Assembly: GCA_963775695.1 (NCBI GenBank)
Contig: CAVZJU010000004.1
Span: 124,001 to 188,000, forward strand
Reading direction: 5' to 3'
Source of the DNA: DATBLE01 sp963775695
GTDB lineage: Bacteria > Actinomycetota > Thermoleophilia > Gaiellales > Gaiellaceae
Length of the DNA stretch: 64,000 bases
Shown: piece after piece, positions 17,567 to 25,905 of the stretch
How positions within the stretch are numbered: position 1 is the first letter of the stretch
Layout: every line of letters starts with the position of its first letter
The notes under the pieces: generated by a model
Seen by the model: only the letters and a program-made list of their open reading frames with translations
What the model was told of the DNA's origin: nothing
Database searches by the model: none
Position numbers and translations under genes: made by a program

Positions 17567-18169
17567 TTAGAGCAGCAACCTGCGGGCGTCGAACCTCGCC
17601 GAGTGGAGCTCGGTCCGGAACTCCTCGATCGTCCGGAGCGCGTCCGCCTCGAAGACGTGCTCGACGACACCGATTGCCCCGTCGTTGTGGAAGGGCAGGT
17701 CGACGTGAGCGCGGGAGACGAGGTTGACCGAGACGCCGCCGCAGGCGGGGCAGCGCACCGCGAGGCCGAAAACATGCCCGCACTCGCCCGGAGCGAGCAG
17801 GAAGAACGACGACGGGCTCACCGGCCGCGGCCGGCTCTCCGGGTAGCAGAAGAAGCTCCACGGCCATTCTCCCTCGCCGATCCGGCGGGCGGCGGCGTCG
17901 CCGAGCTCGCTCTCGACCGGCTCGAGCCGGGCGGTCATCAAGTTCAGGAACGTGCCGGCGGCGAGTCCGAGCGGCGCCCAGTCGAGGTCGTCGTCCCCCA
18001 CCAGCCCCAAATGCTCCTCGCCGCAGGGGCACTCGAACGCGACCCGGTACACCACCGGGTGCGACGCGCCCGGCAGGCGCTCGAGCCGGCGGAACGACGA
18101 GAGCGGCACCGACGTCTGGCCGCGGGCGGGGCATCCGAACGTGTAGCGCGCCGTCAGCGCGTCGTACAT
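17567..18169 (-). CDS. Hypothetical protein with CPCG and CPACGG metal-binding motifs
   Basis: The 200-residue soluble product contains an N-terminal GCPARG, FECPCGEEH (about 46-54) and RCPACGGVSVN (about 138-148), which together could bind one or two zinc ions. No transmembrane segment or known domain is seen. It starts 3 bp after the apt stop, so the two genes are probably one transcript; whether it has anything to do with purine salvage is unknown. Confidence 0.6.
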   Translation of the reverse strand: MYDALTARYTFGCPARGQTSVPLSSFRRLERLPGASHPVVYRVAFECPCGEEHLGLVGDDDLDWAPLGLAAGTFLNLMTARLEPVESELGDAAARRIGEGEWPWSFFCYPESRPRPVSPSSFFLLAPGECGHVFGLAVRCPACGGVSVNLVSRAHVDLPFHNDGAIGVVEHVFEADALRTIEEFRTELHSARFDARRLLL

Positions 18170-18172
18170 CGC

Positions 18173-18691
18173 CTAATACTGCAGCAGCGAGAAGACATCG
18201 TAGCCCTGAAGCCGGTCGCGGCCGTTCAGGAACTCGAGCTCGATGATGAACGGCAGCCCGACGACCTCGCCGCCGAGTTGCTCGACGAGCTCGACCGTCG
18301 CTTTCGCCGTTCCCCCCGTCGCCAGGACGTCGTCGTGGATCACCACCCGCTGGCCCTTGACGATCGCGTCCGCGTGCACTTCCAGCGAGTCGAAGCCGTA
18401 CTCGAGCGCGTACTTCGCGGCCACGGTGCGCCAGGGCAGCTTGCCGGGTTTCCGGGCGGCGACGAAACCGCAGCCGAGCCGGCAGGCGAGCGCCCCGCCG
18501 GTGATGTAGCCGCGCGCCTCTGCGCCGAGGACGAGGTCGGGCTTCCGCGGCTCCGTCCACTCGGCGATCCGGTCGATCGCGGTGCGCAATGCCTCGGCGT
18601 CGGCGAGCAGGGGCATGATGTCCTTGAAGACGATCCCCGGCTTCGGGAAGTCCGGGACGTCTCTGATCTTGGCGGCGAGGTCGACGCTCAC
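18173..18691 (-). CDS. apt: Adenine phosphoribosyltransferase
   Basis: Apt makes AMP from adenine and PRPP. The 172-residue protein starts VSVDLAAKIRDVPDFPKPGI and has the family block GAEARGYITGGALACRLGCG and the PRPP-binding loop VVIHDDVLATGGTAKA (about 118-133). GTG 18691 is chosen because the family begins here; the upstream frame runs through a copy of the dispersed repeat. Confidence 0.94.
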   Translation of the reverse strand: MSVDLAAKIRDVPDFPKPGIVFKDIMPLLADAEALRTAIDRIAEWTEPRKPDLVLGAEARGYITGGALACRLGCGFVAARKPGKLPWRTVAAKYALEYGFDSLEVHADAIVKGQRVVIHDDVLATGGTAKATVELVEQLGGEVVGLPFIIELEFLNGRDRLQGYDVFSLLQY

Positions 18692-18728
18692 CGACCGGCC
18701 TCTTGAGTTTCGCGGGGTGCGTTCGCGG

Positions 18729-18826
18729 CCGCGACCGACCTGGCGGGCGCGGCCCCGAGCCGATGCTGAGGTGCGCGCGGGGTTGGGGAAGGGGGCTCGC
18801 GGGGGAAACCGGCCGTTTCCCCCGCG
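18729..18826 (+). repeat. Dispersed intergenic repeat, copy D (best-preserved)
   Basis: The conserved block (18729-18752, contains CGACCGACCTGGCGGGCG) is followed after 48 bp by a perfect 12-bp stem CGCGGGGGAAAC / GTTTCCCCCGCG around CGGCC (18798-18826). A GAGCGAGCCGAAGGCGAGCG tail follows. It lies between apt and the merR-type gene. Confidence 0.8.
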
Positions 18827-18851
18827 CGAGCGAGCCGAAGGCGAGCGGCCA

Positions 18852-19508
18852 TCATGTCGCCACACGCTGCCTGAGGGCGCGCCAGAAAAGCAGCTGATTG
18901 AGCTCCTGGGCCAGCTCGGCGAGCCCGCGCAGGTCCTCGACCGCGCCCTGGCGCGCCTCCGGGTTCCGGGAGCGGAGCTTCGGGACGAGCGCCTCGAGCA
19001 GGTCGGCCTGGTTGCCGGCCGCGGTTGCGAACTTGCGGAGGTGGCGCGGGTCGGCGCCTGCGGCCACGAGCCGGGCGCAGACGGCGGCCACGTCTGCGTC
19101 GGCCTCCCTCAGCGGCGGCTCGAGCAGGCCGTAATCGGTCAGGTCGCGCGCCTGCTGCAGCGAGATCCCGGCCTTCTCGCAGAGCTCCTCGACGCCGATC
19201 CTGGGCTCGTCGGCCGTGAGCTCCGCCCGGCGGCGCCTGCGCTCCGTGGAGGCCGGCGCAGCCAGCTCCTGGCGGATCACCCGCAGCGGCAGGAACTCGT
19301 CGCGCTGGAGGCGCAGGATCGTCTCCAGCCGCTCGACGTCCTCCTCGCTGAACAGCCGGTATCCGCCGCGCGTCCGCTTCGGCGAGAGCAGACCCTGGTC
19401 CTCGAGGTAGCGGATCTTGGAGATCGAGATGTCCGGGAAGTCGCTCTGCAGCCGACGGCAGACCGAGCCGATCGTGTGGAGCCGGGGGGCGGTTGCAGTG
19501 GTCGTCAT
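18852..19508 (-). CDS. MerR-family regulator, FtsR/Rv1828-like
   Basis: The 218-residue protein has an N-terminal MerR DNA-binding domain: TIGSVCRRLQSDFPDISISK, IRYLEDQGLLSPKRT and GGYRLFSEEDVERLETILRL (about 12-76). The C-terminal half forms the helical module of the Rv1828/FtsR group (VEELCEKAGISLQQARDLTD) rather than a metal-sensing loop; there are no sensor cysteines in a MerR loop. In mycobacteria and corynebacteria the homologue sits beside garA and controls ftsZ; the same order is kept here. Its ATG overlaps the FHA gene stop (ATGA). Confidence 0.85.
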   Translation of the reverse strand: MTTTATAPRLHTIGSVCRRLQSDFPDISISKIRYLEDQGLLSPKRTRGGYRLFSEEDVERLETILRLQRDEFLPLRVIRQELAAPASTERRRRRAELTADEPRIGVEELCEKAGISLQQARDLTDYGLLEPPLREADADVAAVCARLVAAGADPRHLRKFATAAGNQADLLEALVPKLRSRNPEARQGAVEDLRGLAELAQELNQLLFWRALRQRVAT

Positions 19509-19972
19509 CGGGCCAGGAAGATGAGCCGGTACTTGCCGATCTGGACCTCGTCGCCGTTCTCCAGGTTGCCCCGCTCGATCCGGGAGCGGTTCAGGAATGT
19601 TCCATTCAGGCTGCCGAGATCCTCGATCGTGAAGCCGGCGTCGCCGCGGCCGACGACGGCGTGCCGGCGCGAGACCGTGACGTCGTCGAGGAAGATGTCG
19701 CAATCGGGCGAACGCCCGATCGTCGTCTGCTCGCGCTCCACCGCGAACGTCTCGCCGGTGCGGCCGCCCCCCGAGCGGATCACCAGCGCGGGGCCCTCGA
19801 TGCCGAGCTCTTCGAGCAGGTCGCTCCGCTCGTCGTGCAGCTCCTCGGCCGAGAACGTCTGGGTCGTCTCGTCCGGCTCGCTTTCGGTGACGAGCAGGGC
19901 GCCGCACCGGGAGCAGTAGTGCGCCGACTCCAGGTTCTGGAAGCCGCACTCCGGACAGTAGATGTGGCTCAA
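19505..19972 (-). CDS. GarA-like FHA protein with N-terminal zinc ribbon
   Basis: The 155-residue product starts with a zinc ribbon (C6, C9, C20, C23), then an acidic segment with E35-T36-T37 (PDETTQTF), matching the ETT phosphorylation motif of GarA/OdhI, and a C-terminal FHA domain (TIGRSPDCDIF, VSRRHAVV, GSLNGTFLN). Known GarA is phosphorylated by Ser/Thr kinases and switches glutamate/2-oxoglutarate metabolism; that role here is inference. The TTG start overlaps the upstream TGA (TTGA), so the RsiG-like, FHA and MerR genes form a coupled operon. Confidence 0.82.
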   Translation of the reverse strand: MSHIYCPECGFQNLESAHYCSRCGALLVTESEPDETTQTFSAEELHDERSDLLEELGIEGPALVIRSGGGRTGETFAVEREQTTIGRSPDCDIFLDDVTVSRRHAVVGRGDAGFTIEDLGSLNGTFLNRSRIERGNLENGDEVQIGKYRLIFLAR

Positions 19973-20214
19973 GCTTCGCTGGGCGGCGCGGACTTGCCTG
20001 CGAGGATTTCCGTCAAGCGGTCGAGGTCGACCTGACCGAGCTCCCCCTCCCCTTTCTGCTGGAGTCGCGCGACGAGCTCCGCGCGGAGGATGTCGAGCTT
20101 GCCGTGCAGGAGCCGCCGCTTGTAGGAGATCTCGTTCTCCTCGGCCTCGAGCCGCGCGATCAGGTCCTTGAGCTCGGAGTCGGACAGGCTCGCGAGGTCG
20201 GGAAACGCTTCCAT
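19969..20214 (-). CDS. RsiG-like anti-sigma protein with a single c-di-GMP motif
   Basis: The 81-residue helical product has a predicted coiled segment in which residues E26, S30, R33, H37 and D41 fit the RsiG signature E(X)3S(X)2R(X)3Q(X)3D except His for Gln. In Streptomyces RsiG has two such motifs and sequesters the sigma factor WhiG when bound to c-di-GMP; single-motif forms are known from Rubrobacter. ATG 20214 is preferred to ATG 20253 because of the GAAGGGA Shine-Dalgarno. No WhiG-type sigma is in this window. Family membership is probable, ligand binding is inference. Confidence 0.6.
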   Translation of the reverse strand: MEAFPDLASLSDSELKDLIARLEAEENEISYKRRLLHGKLDILRAELVARLQQKGEGELGQVDLDRLTEILAGKSAPPSEA

Positions 20215-20282
20215 CTGGTCCCTTCTGTCGGCGGTGGCGACCGGTCCAGCCATTCAAGCAGGCACCGGACAAAGGTTCAACC

Positions 20283-22805
20283 TCAGCTTGAGATTTGCGC
20301 CTCGACGGCCGATTCCTGCCCCGACATCGCCTCGTCGACGAGCGCGTGCAGCTCCGCCTCCAGCTCCTTCGAGGTCTCCTCGTCATCGCCCTCGGCGTAG
20401 ATGTGGACGAGCGGCTCGTCCGGGTCGGGCAGCACCTCGACCCAGCCGCGCTCGTCAAGGACCTTGATCCCGTCGGTCAGATCGAGCTCGCGATCCTTCA
20501 ACCGCTCGGCGAGCACCCGCATCACGAGCCCCTTCAGCGCCCACGGGCAGGCGATCTGGCGGTGGACGACGCGTGAGGCGGGCAGCTCCGCGACGAGCTG
20601 GGAGACCGGCTGCTCGACCCGGCCGAGCAGCTCGAGCAGTGTGCAGAGGCTCGCGACCGCGTCGTAGCCCGGCAGGAACTTCGGAAAGATGTAGACGCCT
20701 CCGGCCGATGCCGCGAAGACGATCTCCTCGGCGATCGCGGCCTTGCTCAGCTCCGCGGGGGCGGCGGGCGTGCGGACGACCTCGAGGCCGAACGGCTCGG
20801 CGATCGTCTCGACGCAGCTGGTGACCGTGACCGGCACGGCCACCTTGCCGGTCCACCCCGCCCCGCCGATCAGCCGCAGGAAGAGCAGCAGGGTCTGCTC
20901 CGCCGGGATCTCGCGGCCCTGCTCGTCGACGACGAACAGGCGCTCGCCGGCGCGGTCGAACACCGCCCCGAGCTGGGCGCCGATCGCGGCCACGAGTCGC
21001 TTGGCCTGCCCGATCGACTCCCGCAGGGACGATGCGGTCGCCGCCGACTCGGTGGTGAAACCGTGCGCGGAGACGGCCTCCAGTCCGAGCGGCCCGAGCA
21101 CGAGCGGCAGGACGAACGAGGAGGCCGAGTACCCGTAGTCGACGACGATGCGGAAGTTGCGGCCTCGGATGGCCTTGGCCTCGACCGTCGAGAGCAGGTC
21201 CTGTGCGTACTCCTCCCGGACACGGGCCGGGTAGGTGACGTTGCCGATGTCTCCGAACGGCACCCGCCGGAACTCGCGGCGGTTGAAGTGCTTCGCCACC
21301 TCCTTCTCGAGGTCCGGGCCCATCTGGATGCCCGGCTGCTCGAAGAAGCGGATCTGGATGCGCTCGGGGTCTGCCTGGCTGACGCCGACGTGGATGCCGG
21401 CGTCGTAGCCCTGCGTCTTCATCATGTGTCGGCTCACCGCCGGCGGCAGGACGCGCAGGTCGGCGACCTCGACGCCGGCCGAGTTGAGACCGGTGATCAT
21501 CGCCCGCTTGATCGTGCGGCACGCCCGGGGCGCCTCGCGGCTGGCGACCACCCTCGCGCCCCGCTTGAGCGCGGTCCCCAGCGCGGCCGCGAGCCGGACC
21601 GCCGCGTCGGGGGTCAGGTCGACGTCGATCAGGCCGGTGACGCCGTCCTTGCCGAACAGCGCCGAGGTCGCCCGCGTCTCCCAGATCAGGCTCTCGTGGA
21701 TGTGGGCGCCGGACTCGACCTCCTTGTACGGGTAGATCCGGACACCCGGGAGGACATGGCTCTGGGCGCCGAGAACGACCTCGTCGCCGATCGCGGCGCC
21801 CTCCTGGATACGCACATGCGAGCGGATGTCGCAGTTGCGGCCGACGATCGCGCCCTCGACGAGCGCGCTCCGGCCGACGTGGGTGTTGGCGTCGATCACC
21901 GATCGGACGGTGCGCGCGCGCTCGCGAAGCGTGACGCTCGCGGACAGCACCGAGTAGGCGCCGATCGATGCCTGGGGCGAGATCCGGCAGTAGTTGCCGA
22001 CGAACGCCGGCCCTTCGACGTCCTCCAGGTCGTCGATCTCGACGCCCTCGCCGATCCAGATGTTCCCGCGCAGCCGCAGGCCCGGGACGTTCAGGTCGAC
22101 GTGGCCGTCGAGCGCGTCGAAGTTCGCCTGGCGGTAGTCGTCGAGGTTGCCGATGTCCTGCCAGTAGCCGTCACAGACCATCCCGTACATCGGTCTCCCC
22201 ATCTCCAGGAGCAGGGGGAAGAGCTCCTTCGAGAAGTCGTACGGACGGTCGGTGGGGACGTGGTTGAGCACCTCGGGCTCGAGCACGTAGATGCCGGTGT
22301 TGATCGTGTCCGAGAAGACCTGCCCCCAGGAGGGCTTCTCGAGGAAGCGCTCGATTCTGCCATCCTCGTCGGTGACGACGATCCCGAACTCGAGTGGGTT
22401 CTCGACCGCCTTCAGCCCGATCGTCACGGCCGCGCCGCGCTCCTTGTGGAAGTCGACCAGCTTGGCCAGGTCGATGTCGCAGAGGGCGTCCCCGGAGATG
22501 ACGAGGACGGTGTCGTCGAGCTTGCCGGAGGCGAGCCGCACCGAGCCGGCCGTGCCCAGCGGCGACTCCTCGACCGAATAGCCGATCGAGAGGCCCAGCG
22601 ACTCGCCGTCGCCGAAGTAGCTGCGGATCGCCTGCGGCATGAAGGCGAGCGTGACGATCACGTCGTCGAACCCGTGGCGCCCGAGCAGCTCCAGGATGTG
22701 CTCCATGCACGGCTTGCCGACGATCGGCACCATCGGCTTGGGCTGGTTCGAGGTCAGCGGGCGGAGCCTCGTCCCCTCGCCGCCCGCCATCACCACGGCT
22801 TTCAT
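20283..22805 (-). CDS. NDP-sugar pyrophosphorylase / phosphohexomutase fusion (mannose-1-P guanylyltransferase type)
   Basis: The 840-residue protein has three parts. Residues 1-230 are a nucleotidyltransferase with MAGGEGTRLRPLTSNQPKPM and FLEKPSW; about 250-370 are left-handed beta-helix hexapeptides (ANTHVGRSALVEGAIVGRNC); about 380-840 are phosphoglucomutase/phosphomannomutase domains. In the third part the usual catalytic TASHNP loop is replaced by HVGVSQADPERIQIRFF, so mutase activity is doubtful. Such fusions are annotated as mannose-1-phosphate guanylyltransferases in actinobacteria and cyanobacteria. Its ATG overlaps the pgsA stop (ATGA). Confidence 0.85.
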   Translation of the reverse strand: MKAVVMAGGEGTRLRPLTSNQPKPMVPIVGKPCMEHILELLGRHGFDDVIVTLAFMPQAIRSYFGDGESLGLSIGYSVEESPLGTAGSVRLASGKLDDTVLVISGDALCDIDLAKLVDFHKERGAAVTIGLKAVENPLEFGIVVTDEDGRIERFLEKPSWGQVFSDTINTGIYVLEPEVLNHVPTDRPYDFSKELFPLLLEMGRPMYGMVCDGYWQDIGNLDDYRQANFDALDGHVDLNVPGLRLRGNIWIGEGVEIDDLEDVEGPAFVGNYCRISPQASIGAYSVLSASVTLRERARTVRSVIDANTHVGRSALVEGAIVGRNCDIRSHVRIQEGAAIGDEVVLGAQSHVLPGVRIYPYKEVESGAHIHESLIWETRATSALFGKDGVTGLIDVDLTPDAAVRLAAALGTALKRGARVVASREAPRACRTIKRAMITGLNSAGVEVADLRVLPPAVSRHMMKTQGYDAGIHVGVSQADPERIQIRFFEQPGIQMGPDLEKEVAKHFNRREFRRVPFGDIGNVTYPARVREEYAQDLLSTVEAKAIRGRNFRIVVDYGYSASSFVLPLVLGPLGLEAVSAHGFTTESAATASSLRESIGQAKRLVAAIGAQLGAVFDRAGERLFVVDEQGREIPAEQTLLLFLRLIGGAGWTGKVAVPVTVTSCVETIAEPFGLEVVRTPAAPAELSKAAIAEEIVFAASAGGVYIFPKFLPGYDAVASLCTLLELLGRVEQPVSQLVAELPASRVVHRQIACPWALKGLVMRVLAERLKDRELDLTDGIKVLDERGWVEVLPDPDEPLVHIYAEGDDEETSKELEAELHALVDEAMSGQESAVEAQISS

Positions 22806-23368
22806 GCCGCCTCCTGCTTTCTGATCGTCCCCCACGCCGAGGCGCCGTACAGCACCGCGGCGCCGACGGCCATGCCCAGGCCGATCCAGAAGAGCCAGAG
22901 CGGCCAGGCCGTCCCCGGCGCGGTGATGAGCAGGAAGGCGATGCCCGCGTAGAGGACCCAGGTCGCCGCCTTGCCGAGCAGGCTCACCGAGAACTGGTAG
23001 CCGCGCGGCAGCACCAGCTTCGTTCCCACGATCAGGAACGCATCGCGGGCGAGGATCACGATCAGCGCCGCCCACGGCAGGCGGTCGGCGATCACCAGCA
23101 TCACCACGGCGGTGTCGATCATCAGCCGGTCGGCGAGCGGGTCGGCGAACTTGCCGAACTCCGACTCGACGTGCCAGCGCCGCGCCAGCCAGCCGTCCAC
23201 CTGATCGGTGATGCCGGCGACGCCGAAGATGATCCCCGCCGCCCAGCTGTGCCCGTTGTCGGCGTCCGCGTAGACGACGATGAACGCCGGGATCATGCAG
23301 AACCGCAGGATCGTCAGGCCGTTCGGCAGCCAGGCGAGCGCGGGAAGCGGAGCGGACGTCGTGGCCAC
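22802..23368 (-). CDS. pgsA: CDP-alcohol phosphatidyltransferase (PgsA-type)
   Basis: The 188-residue integral membrane enzyme joins a CDP-activated lipid to an alcohol, most likely glycerol-3-phosphate. The signature D(X)2DG(X)2AR(X)8G(X)3D(X)3D is complete in DQVDGWLARRWHVESEFGKF followed by ADPLADR (about 55-81), with about five hydrophobic helices. GTG 23368 is preceded 9 nt upstream by a -10-like TATCCT. Alternative substrate such as inositol-phosphate cannot be ruled out. Confidence 0.8.
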   Translation of the reverse strand: MATTSAPLPALAWLPNGLTILRFCMIPAFIVVYADADNGHSWAAGIIFGVAGITDQVDGWLARRWHVESEFGKFADPLADRLMIDTAVVMLVIADRLPWAALIVILARDAFLIVGTKLVLPRGYQFSVSLLGKAATWVLYAGIAFLLITAPGTAWPLWLFWIGLGMAVGAAVLYGASAWGTIRKQEAA

Positions 23369-23467
23369 GTCCCGTCAAGGATAGTGACGCGATCCCCTTG
23401 GCCCGAGCCGGCCATCGACTGGCCGGCTGTGTCGGGCTATCCTTCCGGGGGAAGGAAGGAGATCTCG

Positions 23468-23884
23468 GTGCGTATTGCAACGCTCGCGATCGTCTGCGCT
23501 GCGCTGGCCTCTGAAAGTGGTGCCCTCGCCATAGGACCGCCACGGCCGCCCCAGCCGCCGCCTGGCCCGCCGCAGCCGCTGCCGGCGTCCGGCACCGGGC
23601 TGATCGGGTACGTCAGCCGCGGTTCGGTCTCGCCGGTCTGTCGTGTCGGCGTGCCGTGCTTCCGTCCGGCTCAGGTGACACTCCGGTTCGGGCGGCGCAA
23701 GGCGGTCGCAGTCCGGGTCTCGACGCGGCCGACCGGCGTCTACCGTGTCGCGCTGAAGCCGGGGATTTACACGGTTTCCGTGGCGGGCACGGGCCGCCTC
23801 GGCCGGCTCCGCCCGTCGGCCGTGACCGTGCCGGCGTTGGGGTGGAAGCGCGTGAACTTCGTCCTGAGCACGGGGATCTACTAG
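23468..23884 (+). CDS. Small secreted protein, paralogue of 48320-48673
   Basis: The 138-residue product has a signal peptide (RIATLAIVCAALASESGALA), a proline-rich linker (about 23-40), then a compact beta domain: GLIGYVSRGSVSPVCRVGVP, GVYRVALKPGIYTV and a terminal RVNFVLSTGIY. The domain resembles carboxypeptidase-regulatory-like folds. A close paralogue is at 48320-48673, and both lie beside a large secreted protein gene. A GGAAGGAG Shine-Dalgarno precedes the GTG. It converges on the large gene with a shared terminator. Confidence 0.75.
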   Translation: MRIATLAIVCAALASESGALAIGPPRPPQPPPGPPQPLPASGTGLIGYVSRGSVSPVCRVGVPCFRPAQVTLRFGRRKAVAVRVSTRPTGVYRVALKPGIYTVSVAGTGRLGRLRPSAVTVPALGWKRVNFVLSTGIY

Positions 23885-23924
23885 AGTTGGAGGAGCCCGG
23901 GATCGCTCCCGGCTCCTCCAACTC
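23884..23924. terminator. Bidirectional terminator between convergent secreted-protein genes
   Basis: A long inverted repeat, GAGTTGGAGGAGCC against GGCTCCTCCAACTC, with a short inner GGGA/TCCC stem and one bulged base. It starts at the stop codon of the small gene and ends 26 bp before the stop of the large one. Confidence 0.85.
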
Positions 23925-23950
23925 GTTCGTCCTTCGGATTGTCGTGGCCG

Positions 23951-25819
23951 CTACTGCTGGTCGAGGCTCGTGTACTTCACCTTGTCCAGGTGGGTGCCCC
24001 AGTCGCGCGTCGTGTCCGAGTACTCGGTCGCGAACCAGATGTTGTTCGTGTCCCAACCGTCGAACGTGACGGCCTCATAGTCGCCCCAGCGGAAGTTGTC
24101 GGTCCCGTTGGTCGCGAGCGTCAGAAGGGACTGGGTGCCGAACGTGGTCGCCGTCACCCGCCGAGCAACGTAGGCCGAGCTCGGCGGGATCTGATCAGTG
24201 GTCGAGCCGTACTCGAAGCCGATAAAGGGGTTGCCTTCGCGGTCGGGCTGGATGGCGCCGAACCAGGTGTCCGTCGAGCCGGGATAGGTAATGAATCCAC
24301 TGTCCTCGAGGGTGGTGCCAGCCGAGATCGTCGTGCAGAGGGTGCAGCCTGAGGTCGGCTGGTCGAGCATCGGCTGGACGATCATCCACTGCACGTTCGC
24401 GTTCACGTCGTCGCCGTTGTCGACGGCCGAGTCGTGTGTGGCGTACACCTTCCCGTGCATGTACACCGGCGTCGCGGAGATGCGGTTGTCGATCGTCTCC
24501 AGGCAGTCCTCGCAGTCGGGGTAGTCGTCGGCCAACGGAGGCTGGGCGTACGGATCGAGGCCCGAGAGCACGATCTGGCTGAGAGTCTGCGGGTTTCCCT
24601 GCTGCGCGAGCGCGTTCGAGAAGTCGAATAGCACGACCTGGTTCTCGGTGGTCACCGGCGGCTCCGACAGGCCCGACTCGTTGAACGAGGCGATCAGGAT
24701 CTCACCGGCCGGCCCGCCGGAGCCGTCTCCGAGGGAGACCACAGGCTGGACCGTGTCGAGCAGACGATCAGCCGACCCGTCGTTCGCCGTGTAGCCGCCG
24801 AAGCCGCTGAGCGAGGGAATCGCCCCGCCCGCCTCCGCGGTGGCCTTCGGGATCGCCAAGGTCCAGGCGCCGTTGTAGTCGCCACTGATCGAGTCGAACT
24901 CGTTGCCGCCGATGAAGATCGCCTCCGAGTCGAAGCCCATCTGGGTGTAGTCGGCAGCCCCGCCCGGGGCAACGACGCTCGAGGTGTCGAAGCCGTAGAT
25001 GCTCCACTTGCCCGAGGGGTTGTCGTTCTTACTGACCGCGACCCAGTAGCGGGAGACGAACTCGCAGTCCGGGGCGACGCCGAAGCCCGGCGCTCCCTCC
25101 ACCTGGAGGGCGGCGACCACGAATCGGTTCGTGGACGGGTCGAAGAACGCACGCGGGTCGCTGAGGAACGGGAGGTTCTCGTCGTCCGGATCGCAGCCCT
25201 TCGGCGCTGGGGCCGGCACCTTGAAGAACTTGCCGAGATCGATCGGCTTGCCCTTCGCCTTGCCCTTCTTCGCGTCGTAGACGGCCAGGGCGGTGTTCAC
25301 CACCTGGACGACGTACTTTTCGTTGGCGGCGATCGCATGGTCGGGCGGCTGGCACCCGAACGGCGCGCACACGGTCTCGCTGTCCTTCATCCCGTCGATC
25401 CCCTGGAGCGCGCCGTCGGGCGTGTTCGGTTTGCCCGGCGTGGCCTGGATGATCTGTGTAGCGGAGCCGGCATGTGCCTTCGCGGTCGCCTTCGCCGCCT
25501 TCAGGCCGGCGGTACCGAGCGGGCTCAGAAACGGGATCGTGTGTCGGCGGGCCTGCACCCGTCCTGTCCCGTCGGACTGCTGAACCGTGGCCACGTCGGT
25601 GACCTTCGCGGTCGGCGTGACAGCGCGGGCCGTGACCCTCTTGGCCGTGACCTTGACGGTCATCGCCTGTGTCTGGTGCGCGCCGGCGCTGCCCACGAGC
25701 ATCACCGTGCCGGCGGCAACTCCGCCCACACCGGCGATGAGCGCGACGAGCCGCGCCTTGCGACCAAAGTATGCGTGCTTCGCTCTCGAGTGACCCACCC
25801 GACGACCTCCCTTTTTCAT
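23951..25819 (-). CDS. Large secreted protein, paralogue of 46156-48228
   Basis: The 622-residue product has a basic N terminus and a hydrophobic export signal (KARLVALIAGVGGVAAGTVM). Repeated segments suggest a beta-propeller-like fold: PPDHAIAANEKYVVQVVNTA, FLSDPRAFFDPSTNRFVVAA, WVAVSKNDNPSGKWSIYGF, and the C-terminal FRWGDYEAVTFDG ... IWFATEYSDT. The same blocks in the same order occur in the protein at 46156-48228. ATG 25819 has AGGGGAAG upstream. No enzymatic motif is recognised; a surface adhesin or hydrolase-like role is open. Confidence 0.78.
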   Translation of the reverse strand: MKKGGRRVGHSRAKHAYFGRKARLVALIAGVGGVAAGTVMLVGSAGAHQTQAMTVKVTAKRVTARAVTPTAKVTDVATVQQSDGTGRVQARRHTIPFLSPLGTAGLKAAKATAKAHAGSATQIIQATPGKPNTPDGALQGIDGMKDSETVCAPFGCQPPDHAIAANEKYVVQVVNTALAVYDAKKGKAKGKPIDLGKFFKVPAPAPKGCDPDDENLPFLSDPRAFFDPSTNRFVVAALQVEGAPGFGVAPDCEFVSRYWVAVSKNDNPSGKWSIYGFDTSSVVAPGGAADYTQMGFDSEAIFIGGNEFDSISGDYNGAWTLAIPKATAEAGGAIPSLSGFGGYTANDGSADRLLDTVQPVVSLGDGSGGPAGEILIASFNESGLSEPPVTTENQVVLFDFSNALAQQGNPQTLSQIVLSGLDPYAQPPLADDYPDCEDCLETIDNRISATPVYMHGKVYATHDSAVDNGDDVNANVQWMIVQPMLDQPTSGCTLCTTISAGTTLEDSGFITYPGSTDTWFGAIQPDREGNPFIGFEYGSTTDQIPPSSAYVARRVTATTFGTQSLLTLATNGTDNFRWGDYEAVTFDGWDTNNIWFATEYSDTTRDWGTHLDKVKYTSLDQQ

Positions 25820-25905
25820 CAGCTTCCCCTGGCAACCCCCCCGGGCGCCCGAGGCCACGGCGATTCTTCCACTTCATGCCGAGAAGGACAACAATCAGCG
25901 GCGGG

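Noticed and set aside
20283..23543. A 1086-codon frame extending upstream of the nucleotidyltransferase gene
   Set aside because: The extra 246 codons overlap pgsA in another frame and have no family similarity; the family start is ATG 22805.
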